From Coriaria nepalensis (Eukaryota; Streptophyta; Magnoliopsida; Cucurbitales; Coriariaceae): 64,000 bases of DNA. The position numbers and the translations under genes are program-made. The DNA lies in assembly GCA_027186245.1 (NCBI GenBank), contig CP114486.1:7764501-7828500 (forward strand), written 5' to 3'. Of this stretch, positions 1 to 11,890 are shown piece after piece. Numbering within the stretch: the stretch's first letter is position 1; every line of letters starts with the position of its first letter. The notes beneath the pieces are model-generated. The model was not told the DNA's origin and did not search any database. It saw only the letters and a list, made by a program, of their open reading frames with translations.

Positions 1-3000
1 AAAATCATTTCAATGAGTCTCCTCAATCCACTCAATTATATGAGAGCAACTCGAACAAATTCTATTTTTGAAGTTCAAACACATGTTTCATGCATAATAT
101 GCTAATGATCTTTTAATGACACATGTGTATTTGCTTCACCTAAAAATTATTTCTATGACTCTCCTCAAGCAACTAAATGATATCAATGCAATTCAAATGA
201 ATTCTATTTTTGCACTTCAAACACAAGTTTCATGCATAACATGCGAATGATCTTTGAAGGACACTTGTGCACTTGTTTCACCAGAAAATCATTTCAATGA
301 GTCTCCTTAAGCAACTAAATCATATTAATGCAATTCGAATGAATTCTATTTTTGCAGTTCAAACACATGTTTCATGCATAATATGCTAATGACCTTTGAA
401 GGACACATATGCATTTGTTTCACCCAAAAATCATTTCAATGGGTCTTCTCAATCCACTAAATCATATGAAAGTAATTTGAACAAATTGTATTTTCACACT
501 TCAAACACAAGTTTCATGCATAACATGCTAATGATCTTTGAAGGACACATGTACATTTGTTTCAGCTAAAAATGATTTCAATGAGTCTCTTCAAGGAACT
601 AAATAATATGAGTGCAATTCGAACGAATTCTATTTTTGCAGTTCAAACACATGTTTCATGCATAATATGCTAATGATCTTTGGAAGACACATGTGCATTT
701 GTTTCACCTAGAAATCATTTTAACGAGTCTCCTCAAGCAACTTTTATCATATGAATGCAATGCGAACAAATTCTATTTTTGCACTTCAAACAGAAGTTTC
801 ATGTATAACATGCTCATGATCTTCGAAGGACACATGTGCATTTGTTTTTACCTAAAAATCATTTGAATGAGCCTCCTCAAGCAACTAAATTTTATTGATG
901 CAATTCGAACGAATTGTATTATTGCACTTCGAACACAAGTTTCATGCATAACATGCTAATGATCTTTGATGGACACTTGTGCACTTGTTTGACCTGAAAA
1001 TCATTTCGATGAGTCTCCTTAAGCAACTAAATCATATTAATGCAATTCGAATGAATTCTATTTTTGCAGTTCAAACACATGTTTCATGCATAATATGCTA
1101 ATGATCTTTGAGGGACACGTGTGCATTTATTTGACCAGAAAATCATTTCAATGAGTCTCCTCAAGCAACTAAATTATATGAATGCAATTCAAATGAATTT
1201 TATTTTGGCACTTCAAACACAAGTTTCATCCATAACATGATAATGATCTTTGAAGGACACATGTGCATTTGTTTCGCCTAAAAATAATTTCAATGAGTCT
1301 CCTCAAGCAACTTTTATCATATCAATGCAATGCGAATGAATTCAATTTTTGCACTTCAAACACAAGTTTCATGTATAACATGCTCATGATTTTTGAACGA
1401 CACATGTGCAATTTTTTTTACCTAAAAATCATTTCAATGAGTCTCCTCAAGAAACTAAATCTTGTTGATGCGATTCGATCGAATTCTATTATTGCACTTG
1501 AAACACAAGTTTCATGCATAACTTGTAAATGTTCTTTGAAGGACACATGTGCATTTGTTTCACCGAAAAATTATTTCAATGAGTCTTCTCAAGCAACTAA
1601 ATCATATGAATGCAATTCAAATGAATTCTATTTTTGTACTTCAAACAAAAGTTTCATGCATAACATGCTCATGATCTTTGAAGGACACATGTGCATTTGT
1701 TTCGCCTAAAAATCATTTCAATGAGTCTCTTCAAGCAACTAAATCATATGAGTGCAATTCGAACGAATTATATTTTTGCAATTTAAACACAAGTTTCATG
1801 CATAATATGCTAATGATCTTTGAAGGATACATGTGCATTTGTTTCACTAAAAAATAATTTTAACGAGTCTCCTCAAGCAAGTTTTATCATATGAATGCAA
1901 TGCGAACGAATTCTATTTTTGCACTTCAAACACTAAGTGTCATGTATAACATGCTTATGATCTTCGAAGGACACATATGCATTTGTTTTTACCTAAAAAT
2001 CATTTCAATGAGTCTCCTCATGTAACTAAATCTTATTGATGCAATTCGATCGAATTATATTATCGCACTTGAAACACAAGTTTCATGCATAATTTGCAAA
2101 TGATCTTTGAAGGACACATGTGCATTTGTTTCACCTAAAAATTATTTTAATGAGTCTCCTCAAGCAACAAAATCATATAAATGCAATTCAAATGAATTCT
2201 ATTTTTACACTTGAAACACAAGTTTCATGCATAACATGCTAATGATCTTTGAAGGACACATGTGCATTTGTTTCGCCTAAAAATCATTTCAATGAGTCTC
2301 TTCAAGCAACTAAATCATATGAGTGCAATTCGAACGAATTTTATTTTTGCAGTTCAAACACAAGTTTCATGCATAATATGCTACTGATCTTTGAAGGATA
2401 CATGTGCATTTGTTTCACTTAAAAATCATTTCAACGAGTCTCCTCAAGAAACATTTATCATATGAATGCAATGCGAACGAATTCTATTTTTGCACTTCAA
2501 ACACAAGTGTCATGTATAACATGCTCATGATCTTCGAAGGACACATGTGCATTGTTTTTACCTAAAAATCATTTCAATGAGTCTCCTCATGCGACTAAAT
2601 GTTATTGATGCAATTCGATCGAATTATATTATTGCACTTGAACCACAAGTTTCATGCATAACTTGCAAATGATCTTTGATGGACACATGTGCATTTGTTT
2701 CACCTAAAAATTATTTCAATGAGTCTCCTCAATCCACTCAATTATATGTAAGCAATTCGAACAAATTCTATTTTTGCAGTTCAAACACATGTTTCATGCA
2801 TAATATGCTAATGATCATTGAACGACACATGTGCATTTATTTCACCTAAAAATCATTTTAACGAGTCTCCTCAAGCAACTTTTATCATATGAATGCAATG
2901 CGAACGAATTCTATTTTTGCACTTCAAACAGAAGTTTATGTATAACATGCTCATGATCTTCGAAGGACACATGTGCATTTGTTTTTACCTAAAAATCATT

Positions 3001-5441
3001 TGAATGAGCCTCCTCAAGCAACTAAATTTTATTGATGCAATTCGAACGAATTGTATTATTGCACTTCGAACACAAGTTTCATGCATAACATGCTAATGAT
3101 CTTTGATGGACACTTGTGCACTTGTTTGACTAGAAAATCATTTCAATGAGTCTCCTTAAGCAACTAAATCCTATTAATGCAATTCGAACGAATTCTATTT
3201 TTGCAGTTCAAACACATGTTTCATGCATAATATGCTAATGATCCTTGAAGGGACACATGTGCATTTGTTTCACCTAAAAATTGTTTCAATGAGTCTCCAC
3301 AAGGAACTAAATCATATGAATGCAATTCAAATGAATTCTATTTTTGCACTTTAAACACAAGTTTCATGCATAACTTCCTAATTATATTTGAATGATACAT
3401 GTTCCTTTGTTTCATCTAAAAATCATTTCAATGAGTCTTGTCAAGCCACTAAATCATATGAAAGCAATTCGAACGAATTCTATTTTTGCACTTCAAACAC
3501 AAGTTTTATGCATAACATGCCAAAGATCTTTGAAGGCAACTGTTTATTTGTTTCACCTAAAAATCATTTCAATGAGCCTCGTCAATCCACTAAATTATAT
3601 GAATGCAATTCGAACGAAATCTCCTTTCGCACTTCAAACACAAGTTTTATGCATAACATGCTAATGATCTTTGAAGGACACATATGCATTTGTTTCACCT
3701 AAAAATCATTTCAATGAGTCTCTTCAAGCCACTAAATCATAAGAATGCAATTCGAACAAATTCTATTTTCCCACTTCAAACACAAGTTTCATGCATAACA
3801 TGCTAATGATCTTTAAAGGACACATGTGCATTTGTTTGACCTAAAAATCATTTCGATTAGTCTGCTCAATCCACTAAATTATATGAATGCATTTCGAACA
3901 AATTCTATTTTTGAACTTTTGTGTTTCATGCATAACATGCTAATGATATTAGAGAGACACATGCAATGTTTGAGCTTTAAAAATCTTTTTGATGAGTCTC
4001 CTCAAGCAACTAAATCATATGAAAGCAATTCGAACAAATTCTATTTTCGCATTTCAAACACAGGTTTCATGGATAACTTGCTAATGATCTTTGAAGGACA
4101 CATGTGTATTTGTCTGACCTAAAAATCATTTCAATGAGTCTCCTCAAACCACTCAATCATATGAAAGTAATTCAAATGAAGTCTATTTTTGGACTTCAAA
4201 CAAAATTTTCATGCATAACCTACTAATCATATTTGAAGGACAAGTGTGTATTTGTTTCACTTAAAAATCATTTCAATGAGTCTCCTCAAGCAGCTAAATC
4301 TTATTGATGCAATTCGATCGAATTCTATTATTGCACTTCAAAAATAAGTTTCATGCATAACTTGCTAATGATCTTTGGAGGACACATGTGCATTTGTTTG
4401 ATTAGAAAATCATTTCAATTCGTCTCTTCAAACAACTAAATCTTATTAATGCAATTCGATTGAATTCTATTCTCGCACTTCAAACACAAGTTTCATGCAT
4501 AACATGCTAATGATCTTTGAAGGACACATGTGCATTTGTTTGACCTAAAAATCATTTCAATGAGTCTCCTCAATCCACTCAAATATATGAAAGCAATTCG
4601 AACAAATTCTATTTTTGCAGTTCAAACACATGTTTCATGCATAATATGCTAATGATATTTGAAGGACACATGTGCATTTGTTTCACCTAAAAATGATTTC
4701 ATTGAGTCTCCTCAAGTAACTTAATCATATGAATGCAATTCGAACGAATTCTATTTTTGCAGTTCAAACACATGTTTCATGCATAATATGCTAATGATCT
4801 TTGAATCCACGTGTGCATTTATTTGACCAGAAAATCATTTCAATGAGTCTCCTCAAGCAACTAAATTATATGAATGCAATTCAAATGAATTTTATTTTGG
4901 CACTTCAAACACAAGTTTCATCCATAACATGATAATGATCTTTGAAGGACACATGTGCATTTGTTTCGCCTAAAAATAATTTCAATGAGTCTCTTCAAGC
5001 AACTAAATCATATGAATGCAATTCGAACGAATTCTATTTTTACAGTTCAAACACATTTTTCATGCACAATATGCTACTGATCTTTGAAGGACACATATGC
5101 ATTTGTTTCACCTAAAAATCATTTTAATGAGTCCCCTCAAGCAACTTTTATCATATGAATGCAATGCGAACGAATTCTATTTTTGCACTTCAAACACAAG
5201 TTTCATGTATAACATGCTCATGATCTTCGAAGGACACATGTGCATTTGCTTTTATCTAAAAATCATGTCAATGAGTCTCTTCAAACCACGAAATCATATG
5301 AATGCAATTTGAACGAGTTCTGTTTTCGCACTTCAAACACAAGTTTCTTGCATAACTTGCTAATGATCTTTGAAGAACAAGTGTGCATTTGTTTCACCTG
5401 AAAATCATTTCAATGACTCTCCTCAACCAACTAAATCATAT
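1..5441 (+). repeat. 142-bp tandem satellite, left array, first block
   Basis: About 38 head-to-tail monomers. The landmark AAAATCATTTCAATGAGT recurs at 1, 143, 285 and 427, giving a period of 142 bp. Each unit carries the landmarks TTTCATGCATAACATGCTAA, GAAGGACACATGTGCATTTG and a short dyad around AATTCGAACGAATT. Monomers diverge by point changes and rare small indels. Because 142 is not a multiple of three, each unit shifts frame, and chance open frames such as 1263-1709 simply read across several monomers; they are not genes. The family is not one I can name. Organisation and length are typical of plant centromeric or subtelomeric satellites. Orientation is called plus arbitrarily. Confidence 0.97.
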
Positions 5442-6381
5442 TTAATTAACGGGTTGAGCATAGAAGCTATCATATGCATGCTTGATTGAATTGTTCACTG
5501 GTAAGCATGTATGGATGATATGATGTATATGTAAGTGTTTAAATTAAGATTTTCATTACATTGAAAAAAAACATAAATTATGTATGTATAGAGAGATATC
5601 ATGATGAGACCAAATAACAGTAATCCCTTCTTGGTAATATTAAGCTTGTAAACTATATAAGAGTCTTACATAGTTCCTTCTGAAACATTACAATGAATTC
5701 AAAATTAATCATTCATTTAATCCACTATGAAAACATGGGAGTTAATGTAGAAATAATTTATTAGTTCATTTTTCATTTAAATGCAAAAGATGCATGTGAT
5801 CGTAATATTTCATATATTCAGATATGGTCACATAGGAAATATAAATTCGAGTAGTTATGTTACATAAACGTTTTGGGTTAAGCTTAATAAGTAAGAGATG
5901 TGGTTGGATATAGACTCGTGGGACCATGGGTTCCTAGAGGGCAAATAAAGGGGTTGCATGAGATGCAATTGTGAAAGTCATGTCGGTACCTTGTATGTTT
6001 ATTATGGTTGGCTACGGACATGTGAGACCATAATACTCTATATAAGGATCCTTTACCTACTAGAAAAAATGATTTTTTCTCGGTCCACTTAAAAGGGAAA
6101 AAGTAGATTGTAATAAAATAGTGGGAGCTTGACTAAGATTAAAAAGTGTCTTAATTTTAGTAGTACTAGAAATTTACTAAGTTACTCATGTTATGATTTT
6201 GTTTATTCTCATTTAAATAGACGTGACGAATAGTTCATTACATTTAATCTTGGAACAAAACAGGTTAGTTTGACTAACTATAAAGATTGGCATAGGAAAT
6301 TGAGAATAGTTCTCATACATAAAAAACTTGCTAATGTTCAATTACATACCAATAAAGATGACTGGGAATATCGAGAAACTA
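5442..6381 (+). mobile_element. Captured copia leader and gag 5' fragment inside satellite
   Basis: This 940-bp non-satellite block splits one satellite monomer. Its body matches, at lower identity, the copia leader at about 15000-15600: both share a stretch with TATCATGATGAGAC, AAGCTTGTAAACTAT, GCATGTGATCGTAATATT and ACGTTTTGGGTTAAGCTTAA. It ends in the first about 50 codons of a copia gag. No LTR, primer-binding site or 3' end is present, so this is not an ordinary integration. A piece of retrotransposon captured during break repair is the simplest reading. Confidence 0.85.
6223..6381 (+). pseudogene. Ty1/copia gag N-terminus, truncated
   Basis: The plus frame reads TNSSLHLILEQNRLV and then TNYKDWHRKLRIVL, the conserved opening of plant copia Gag proteins, which form the virus-like particle of the retrotransposon. 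The expected ATG is GTG at 6223-6225, and the frame stops matching after about 50 codons, at the junction with satellite. The equivalent start in the related copy at 15599 is still ATG. Not functional. Confidence 0.85.
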
Positions 6382-7244
6382 GAATTCTATTTTCGCACTT
6401 CAAACACAGGTTTCATACATAACTTACTAATGATCTTTGAAGGACACATGTTCATTTGTTTCACCTAAAAATTATTTCAATGAGTGTCCTCAATCCACTA
6501 AATTATATGAATGCAATTCGAATGAATTATATTTTCAGACTTCAAACACAAGTTTCATAACGTGCTAATGATCTTTGATGGACAACTGTTCATTTGTTTC
6601 ACCTACAAATCATTTCCATGAGTCTCCTCAATCCACTAAATAATATGAATGCAATTCGAATGAATTCTATTTTTCCACTTCAAACACAAGTTTCATGCAT
6701 AACCTGTTAATGATCTTTGAAAGACAAGTGTGCATTTGTTTCTCCTTAAGCCTCTAAATCATATGAAGGTAATTCGAACAAATTCTATTTTTGTACTTTA
6801 AACACAAGTTTCATGCATAACATGCTAATGATCTTTGAATGACACATGTGCATTTGTTTCACCTAAACGTCATTTCAATAAGTCTTCTCAAACCACTAAA
6901 TCATATGAATGCAATTCAAACAAATTCTATTTTCGCACTTCAAACACAAGTTTCATGCATAACTTACTAATGATCTTTGAATGACAAGTGTTCATTTGTT
7001 TCACCTAAAAATCGTATCAATGAGTCTCCTCAAGCCGCTAAATCATATGAATGCAATTTGAATAAATTCTGTTTTCGTAGTTCAAACACAAGTTTCATGC
7101 ATAACATGCTTATGATCTTTAAAAGACACATGTGCATTCGTTTAACTAAAAATCATTTAAATGAGTCTCCTCAAACCACTAAATCATATAAATGGAATTC
7201 AAACGAGTTCTATTTTCGCACTTCAAACACAAGTTAGATGCATA
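6382..7244 (+). repeat. 142-bp satellite, left array, second block
   Basis: Same family and orientation as the first block, about six monomers. It resumes at GAATTCTATTTTCGCACTTC, only about 15 bp further along the monomer than where the first block stopped. One monomer near 6740-6760 lacks roughly 22 bp around the CACCTAAAAATCATTTC segment. The array ends abruptly at an LTR at 7245 and does not resume on the far side of it. Confidence 0.95.
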
Positions 7245-8811
7245 TGTAACTATAATATTGTATTAGTACGAGAGGATTAAAATTATAAATAATAAATTAA
7301 ATTATCTGCAATATACTGAAGTAAAGAATCTTTAACTAATAGTTGCTAGTACGGTCCACTAGCATGAGAAATGCAAGTGATCTAGATCCTATACTTGATG
7401 TAGATAGACATCCTTGTGGATGTGCTTTAGATAATTGGATTATATAAGACAGGACTCGATATGAAATAATTCTTTATCAACATACCGTTTACCATACAAA
7501 TTTTTTTTCATATCAATAGATGATCATATGCAGATCAATATAAATTCTGAGTAGTCATGAACTCCTATTTCTGTCCACTTAATATTTTGATTCACTCATT
7601 ACTATTTGTTTGTAAAATAGGCTAAAGACTTTGATTTTGGAGTGGGATAAGCAGCTAAGAACATGATTTATAGATATAGAATCCAAACCTTCTTCATAAA
7701 AGATTGGATATTTGTTCTTTTAAAAGTTAATTATGAAACTGAATGGCTTTGAGCTCATATTTATAATAAAGTTATAAATTGACCATTCACTACTGGATTA
7801 ATGGTACTTAAATATAAAGAGATAATTAGAGGGGTAAAATAGTAATTTTGACCAACTCTAATTATGAATCAATTATTGGAGAATTAAATTATATGTAATG
7901 ATAATACCAATGGGTTACTAGAGATTGCTCAGTAATTTGTTTTATAATTGCATGAGTGCAATTCAACATTTTTAGTGGAATAATATTGGGATTAATAAAT
8001 AAGATTTATTCTATTAAAGAATGTAATTAATTAATCTAACTTTAGACCTTGAAATAGGGCAAGAGTGACAAAAAGGTAGAGAAAATGATTTATTTGCAAA
8101 GAAAATTATTTTCTAGGGTAAATATATAATTATGAGATAATTTGTATTAATTAGTTAATTAAAAGATGTGTTTAAATATTATTTTATATATAAAGTGATT
8201 TTTGAAATATAAAACAATAATATATTTATTTTTTAATTAAATGTATTATCTAATATTGAGTTTTTATGAGATATTAATTTAATATTAGGATTATGGTAGT
8301 CAAATTTAAATTGGTTTGAGAAATTAATTTAATATTTAAATAAAATATGATTAAGTTTAAAATAGATAAGATTTTATTCTAAATTAGATTTGACCAAATT
8401 AAAATGATCAGTAAATGATATTTCATGATTTTGTTATCATTTAATATTGTATTTGAATTATTGATTCAAATTAATTAATTTAAAGTATTTAAATTAAAAA
8501 TAAGATTAAATACAAACCCTATTAGAATTCTATAAATACAACATATTCTAATTTTTTCAAAGAATGATGAGAAGAGATCAACAAAAAGAAAACCTTGTCT
8601 TAATGTGTGAGAATCGACTTGAAAGATTGTGGTATGAGTTTTAATAGTCTATTTGCGTGGACTAAGATATGATTTCTCTATCTAGTATTTAAGATTAATT
8701 TATATATATATGTAAAGGATTGCTAAACGTTGTTAGAAAATTTTTGCTATATACTGGGACAAATTATCACTTCTACTACGACTTTTTCAACTTGATTCCC
8801 AGCATTATCTC
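7245..8811 (+). mobile_element. Plus-strand copia-type LTR bordering the satellite
   Basis: A very AT-rich block begins TGTAACTATAATATTG exactly where the satellite stops. It has a TATA box with following transcribed-leader-like sequence near its 3' end. Its promoter-proximal part is similar in inverse orientation to 35271-35800, including CTATAAATACA..ATATTCTAATT and AGAATYGACTTRRAAGAT. The 3' end is uncertain: it may end near CCCA at 8811, followed by GCATT, which resembles the GCATA preceding the LTR and could be an imperfect 5-bp target-site duplication. No coding sequence. A solo LTR or the remnant of a larger element are both possible. Confidence 0.6.
8531..8538 (+). promoter_or_regulatory. 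LTR TATA box
   Basis: TATAAATA lies about 280 bp before the apparent LTR end, in the usual position for an LTR core promoter. The same element occurs in the related minus-strand LTR at 35488-35495. Confidence 0.55.
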
Positions 8812-9180
8812 CACATCTCATATGATTGCATGATTTCATTATTTCTATCCATATTTAAATTGGACCATATGACGATGATTTAGAAAAAAAAAAATTGATT
8901 CACTATGTCGTGATGATTTCTAAGGCTTGGCCTAATTGGATTAGAGTGCATTTAGCGTGTAAGTCACATCAGATTATATCACATATATGCCAATTTCTTT
9001 ATACATAAGCATCATACGCTTATGATCTTCTAAGAGGACTTCAATGAATAAGAATCATATTCTTATTAAAGTATGTATTAAGAAACTGATGACACTATTA
9101 TTTATCTTTATGATCTCATATAAGATTGATACTTTTGACATACTTGTTTTTATCCCCTTTTATTCTTTATTCCCTCTTTC
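8812..9180. other. Unassigned AT-rich decayed sequence
   Basis: Nothing recognisable on either strand. By position it probably continues the minus-strand copia integrase region of 9181-9480, but I cannot align it to the integrase core with confidence. Confidence 0.4.
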
Positions 9181-9480
9181 TCATATGTTCGGTTTCACAT
9201 ATGTCTTCTCAAGACTATGAACCCGTAACATTATAGAACTTGAATATGGAATTAATGGGTAAAAACAAAACTCCCGTTTAGCATTTGTTGTTATAATTCT
9301 ACATACATCACTATGTACTAAATGATGCACTTTGTTTAATTTCTCTTTTAAACAATTCAAAAGAGATTTGATCATTCCAAGTGTATAAGCCTTGCTCACT
9401 TGTTGTCGATTCATCATTATATGAATTTAGGTATCCATATCTACTATAAGTATGCTCTTATTTATTTGGTATGATCTATT
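9181..9480 (-). pseudogene. copia integrase N-terminal region, decayed
   Basis: The minus strand reads through a GAG-pre-integrase-like stretch (DGYLNSYNDES in one frame) into KVHHLVHSDVC and ITTNAKREFCFYPLI, matching the LLxLVHTDVCGPI..xARGG..YFITFIDD pattern of plant copia integrases. Reading frame changes are needed between the two parts. The zinc-binding HHCC finger is only partly recognisable and the catalytic core is missing. Part of the same minus-strand element as the gag at 9830-10730. Confidence 0.7.
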
Positions 9481-9829
9481 CAATTAATGCTAGATATTTG
9501 ATAAGTATCAAATCTTTTTAGTTTCTTAATTTTTTTCTAAGCCACTTTTGTCATACAAACTTTTAATAAATATGTTATACCATTCAATAAAAGGGAGCCA
9601 TCTCCCAAAATATAAACCATAAGGTAATATTCCAAATATTGTTATAAGGATGAAAAGTTATAAAATCTTAACAAAAAATACAACAATGTCTAAGTGGTAG
9701 CATAAAAAAAGTTTAATATTTGTTTCATAAAACAAAATAAGAAAAAACATTGAGTGAAGAAGTTCACGGCTAATGATGCAACCCTTTGCTTTATTTCCTA
9801 CTCATAGAATGATCACTCCTTTAGGCTTT
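9481..9829 (-). other. Decayed gag-protease linker of minus copia
   Basis: Lies between the gag zinc-finger region and the integrase fragment, where a copia protease should be. I could not recognise the D[ST]G active site or the flanking strands. Heavy decay or deletion. Confidence 0.4.
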
Positions 9830-10730
9830 GCATATTAATAAAAATATGGTATCATATACCTAAGTAAGAACTTGCATAAGAGAATTGCATAGCTTAGAAC
9901 ATTTGAAGTCTCCTCTTGCTTTTTCTTCAAAAAAGAAGCAAGATAAATAAGTCTTGCAATTATACTTCCAATCACCAGCTCCACCATAATGGAAACATTT
10001 TCCATCTTTGCCACTATCTTTCTTACCCACAACTCTTTTTGCTTTGAGATTTACACCCTTGGTTCATTTCTTAAACTTACCCTTTCCTTTACCTTTCCTA
10101 GCATGGTGATTTCCAATAAGTAAAATGGTTTTGTCCTTAGATTGGAGAGAAGATTTGATCATTTATAGCATTTTGAGCAACTCATGAAGAGTAGGTGTTA
10201 ACCTATTAATGTGATAGTTCAAGACAAACAATAAAAAAGATTCCAAAAGTGACTAGAGAACCAAGTCATTGGAGAGCTCATAGTCCATCCTAAAGCCAAG
10301 ATCCTCTAGCTTTTTTATGAGTCCAATCAGCTTAAGGACGTGATCTCCAATACAACATCCCTCATCCATTTTCATTAAAATAGCTCCTTAAAAATGTCAT
10401 ATCTTTTGGTACGACTATATTCTCCTCATATCACATTTAAGCTATCAAGGATTTTGATGGCATACATCTTCTCATACCGCCTTTGAATCTCACTCGACAT
10501 AGACGCAGGCATAATACATTGTGACTTGTCATCCTAGAGCAACCATTTATCCCAAGTGGATTTCTTTGAAGTAAAACTCCCTCTTCTACAATAGTCATGA
10601 CCTTTTGGGTAATAATCTTACAAAGCTTTTCATGTCTAAGAACTATTCTTAGTTGCCTTCGCCAATCTTTATAGTTAGCTCTAACTAACTTACTTTGTTC
10701 CAAGGTTGAATGCAATGAACTATTCGTTAT
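9830..10730 (-). pseudogene. Ty1/copia gag pseudogene
   Basis: The minus frame opens SSLHSTLEQSKLV and ANYKDWRRQLRIVLRHEKL. After frameshifts it continues with VLKLIGLIKKLEDLGF, DYELSNDLVL and LNYHINRLTPTLHELLKML, a lysine/glycine-rich linker and a zinc-knuckle relic KCFHYGGAGDWKYNCKTYL. This is the full domain order of a plant copia Gag (UBN2-type core then CCHC knuckle). The start codon is ATA (10728-10730) instead of ATG. The knuckle has lost its second cysteine (to Tyr) and its histidine (to Asp). Several stops and frameshifts confirm a dead copy. Confidence 0.9.
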
Positions 10731-11851
10731 GTATGTTATTTTAAAATAATAAACAAAATAATGCTTAAGTAATTTAGTAAATTATATCAATAATCCAAAA
10801 TCAAGAGATTATTCAATTTTTGTCATGCTACCACTTAAATGATCATTTATTAGACCTAATTATAAATTTACTTTCAATTTAACAACTTACAATTTATGCT
10901 ACTTATTAAATTCATTCAATCAACATTAATGCATATGACCTAAAACTCAAATTCCAAAAAAGATTCTAGACATTCCTAAATTTTCTGGAATTTGATGTTC
11001 CAATGATTTTTCGGGTTTCCAAAACCCATTTGGCCTAGATTCAAAATCAATTTTTTTAACCCATCAACCCCTAAGTAAGAGGGACCCATAACTACTGAAG
11101 AAGGGATTCAAATCACCTCAACATGGGCAATAGCCACTGCGATCATGTGACCGACGGCCAGTGGTAGTGCACATGGTAGCGGGCCGCCACCCATTGTGGT
11201 GGTCCAAACTCAACTCAAAAGTTTCATTATGTTTCTGTTTCATTTTCGGGTTCAAAAACATGAAAATTGCACTTAAAACACAATTACGAGATACACTTCA
11301 CATTCAACAAAAATCATATAAAGATGGTCAAAAAAACTTTTGACATACAAGCATTTCATAGATTCTACCTAGAAATTCTGGCATACAAACTAAATCTGAT
11401 TTCAAAAAATAGACCCGTGATATCCGGACCCAAATGATGAACAACCAAGATCAAGGCTTGATGCTATGTTGTTATACATCCAGAATCCAGGTATTTTTCA
11501 AATTCTAAATCCGAAAAACAAAAGGGGAGAACATAGCCTCAAGCGCATAGCGATGGCTGCAATATGCACACTGCTATACGATGTTGTGTGTGGTGACCGT
11601 CCATCCCTCATAGTGATGATGGTGGTGGAGCTAAGGCTCCCAATCGTACAGAGCAGTGGGTTTTCCCTTTCGGGTCACAAATCTAAGATCTCATCTCCAT
11701 GACACTTTTTGAGTCACTTTCAGGGTCACTTTTTAAAAATTCCAAGCAAGTTATTTATGAAAAAAACAATCTATGGAAAAATCACCAAATTAGCACAAAT
11801 ATGACAATGAAGCTTTGATCTGATTCAACTAAAACTTCTGGCATACAATCT
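10731..11851 (-). other. Leader of minus-strand copia, with GC-rich patch
   Basis: The stretch lies between the primer-binding site and gag start. Such long leaders are usual for these copia lineages, and three other leaders in the window (14161-15598, 50517-51170, 51232-53434) have the same plan. A GC-rich patch at about 11080-11240 and 11560-11650 stands out from the AT-rich surroundings. The short open frames here have no recognisable homology. Confidence 0.6.
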
Positions 11852-11863
11852 GGCTTGATACCA
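11852..11863 (-). promoter_or_regulatory. Primer-binding site (tRNA-iMet type)
   Basis: On the minus strand this reads TGGTATCAAGCC, two changes from the plant retrotransposon consensus TGGTATCAGAGC, which pairs with the 3' end of initiator tRNA-Met to prime minus-strand DNA synthesis. It lies just downstream of the LTR at 11891-13191 and upstream of gag. Confidence 0.7.
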
Positions 11864-11890
11864 CTATAAGTCGATGAATCTTTTGTTATC

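Noticed and set aside
1263..1709. 148-codon open frame in the left satellite (and similar frames at 3388-3702, 3826-4122, 5097-5312, 6977-7237)
   Set aside because: They read across successive 142-bp monomers in changing frame and repeat the same translated phrases; no start context or independent conservation. Satellite accidents.
1..7244. CRISPR-like regular spacing
   Set aside because: The whole 142-bp unit is repeated with gradual divergence; there is no alternation of constant repeats and unique spacers, and the context is plant DNA.
9835..10032. 65-codon minus frame at the gag zinc-knuckle
   Set aside because: The knuckle relic KCFHYGGAGDWKYNC is in another minus frame; this frame is a shadow.
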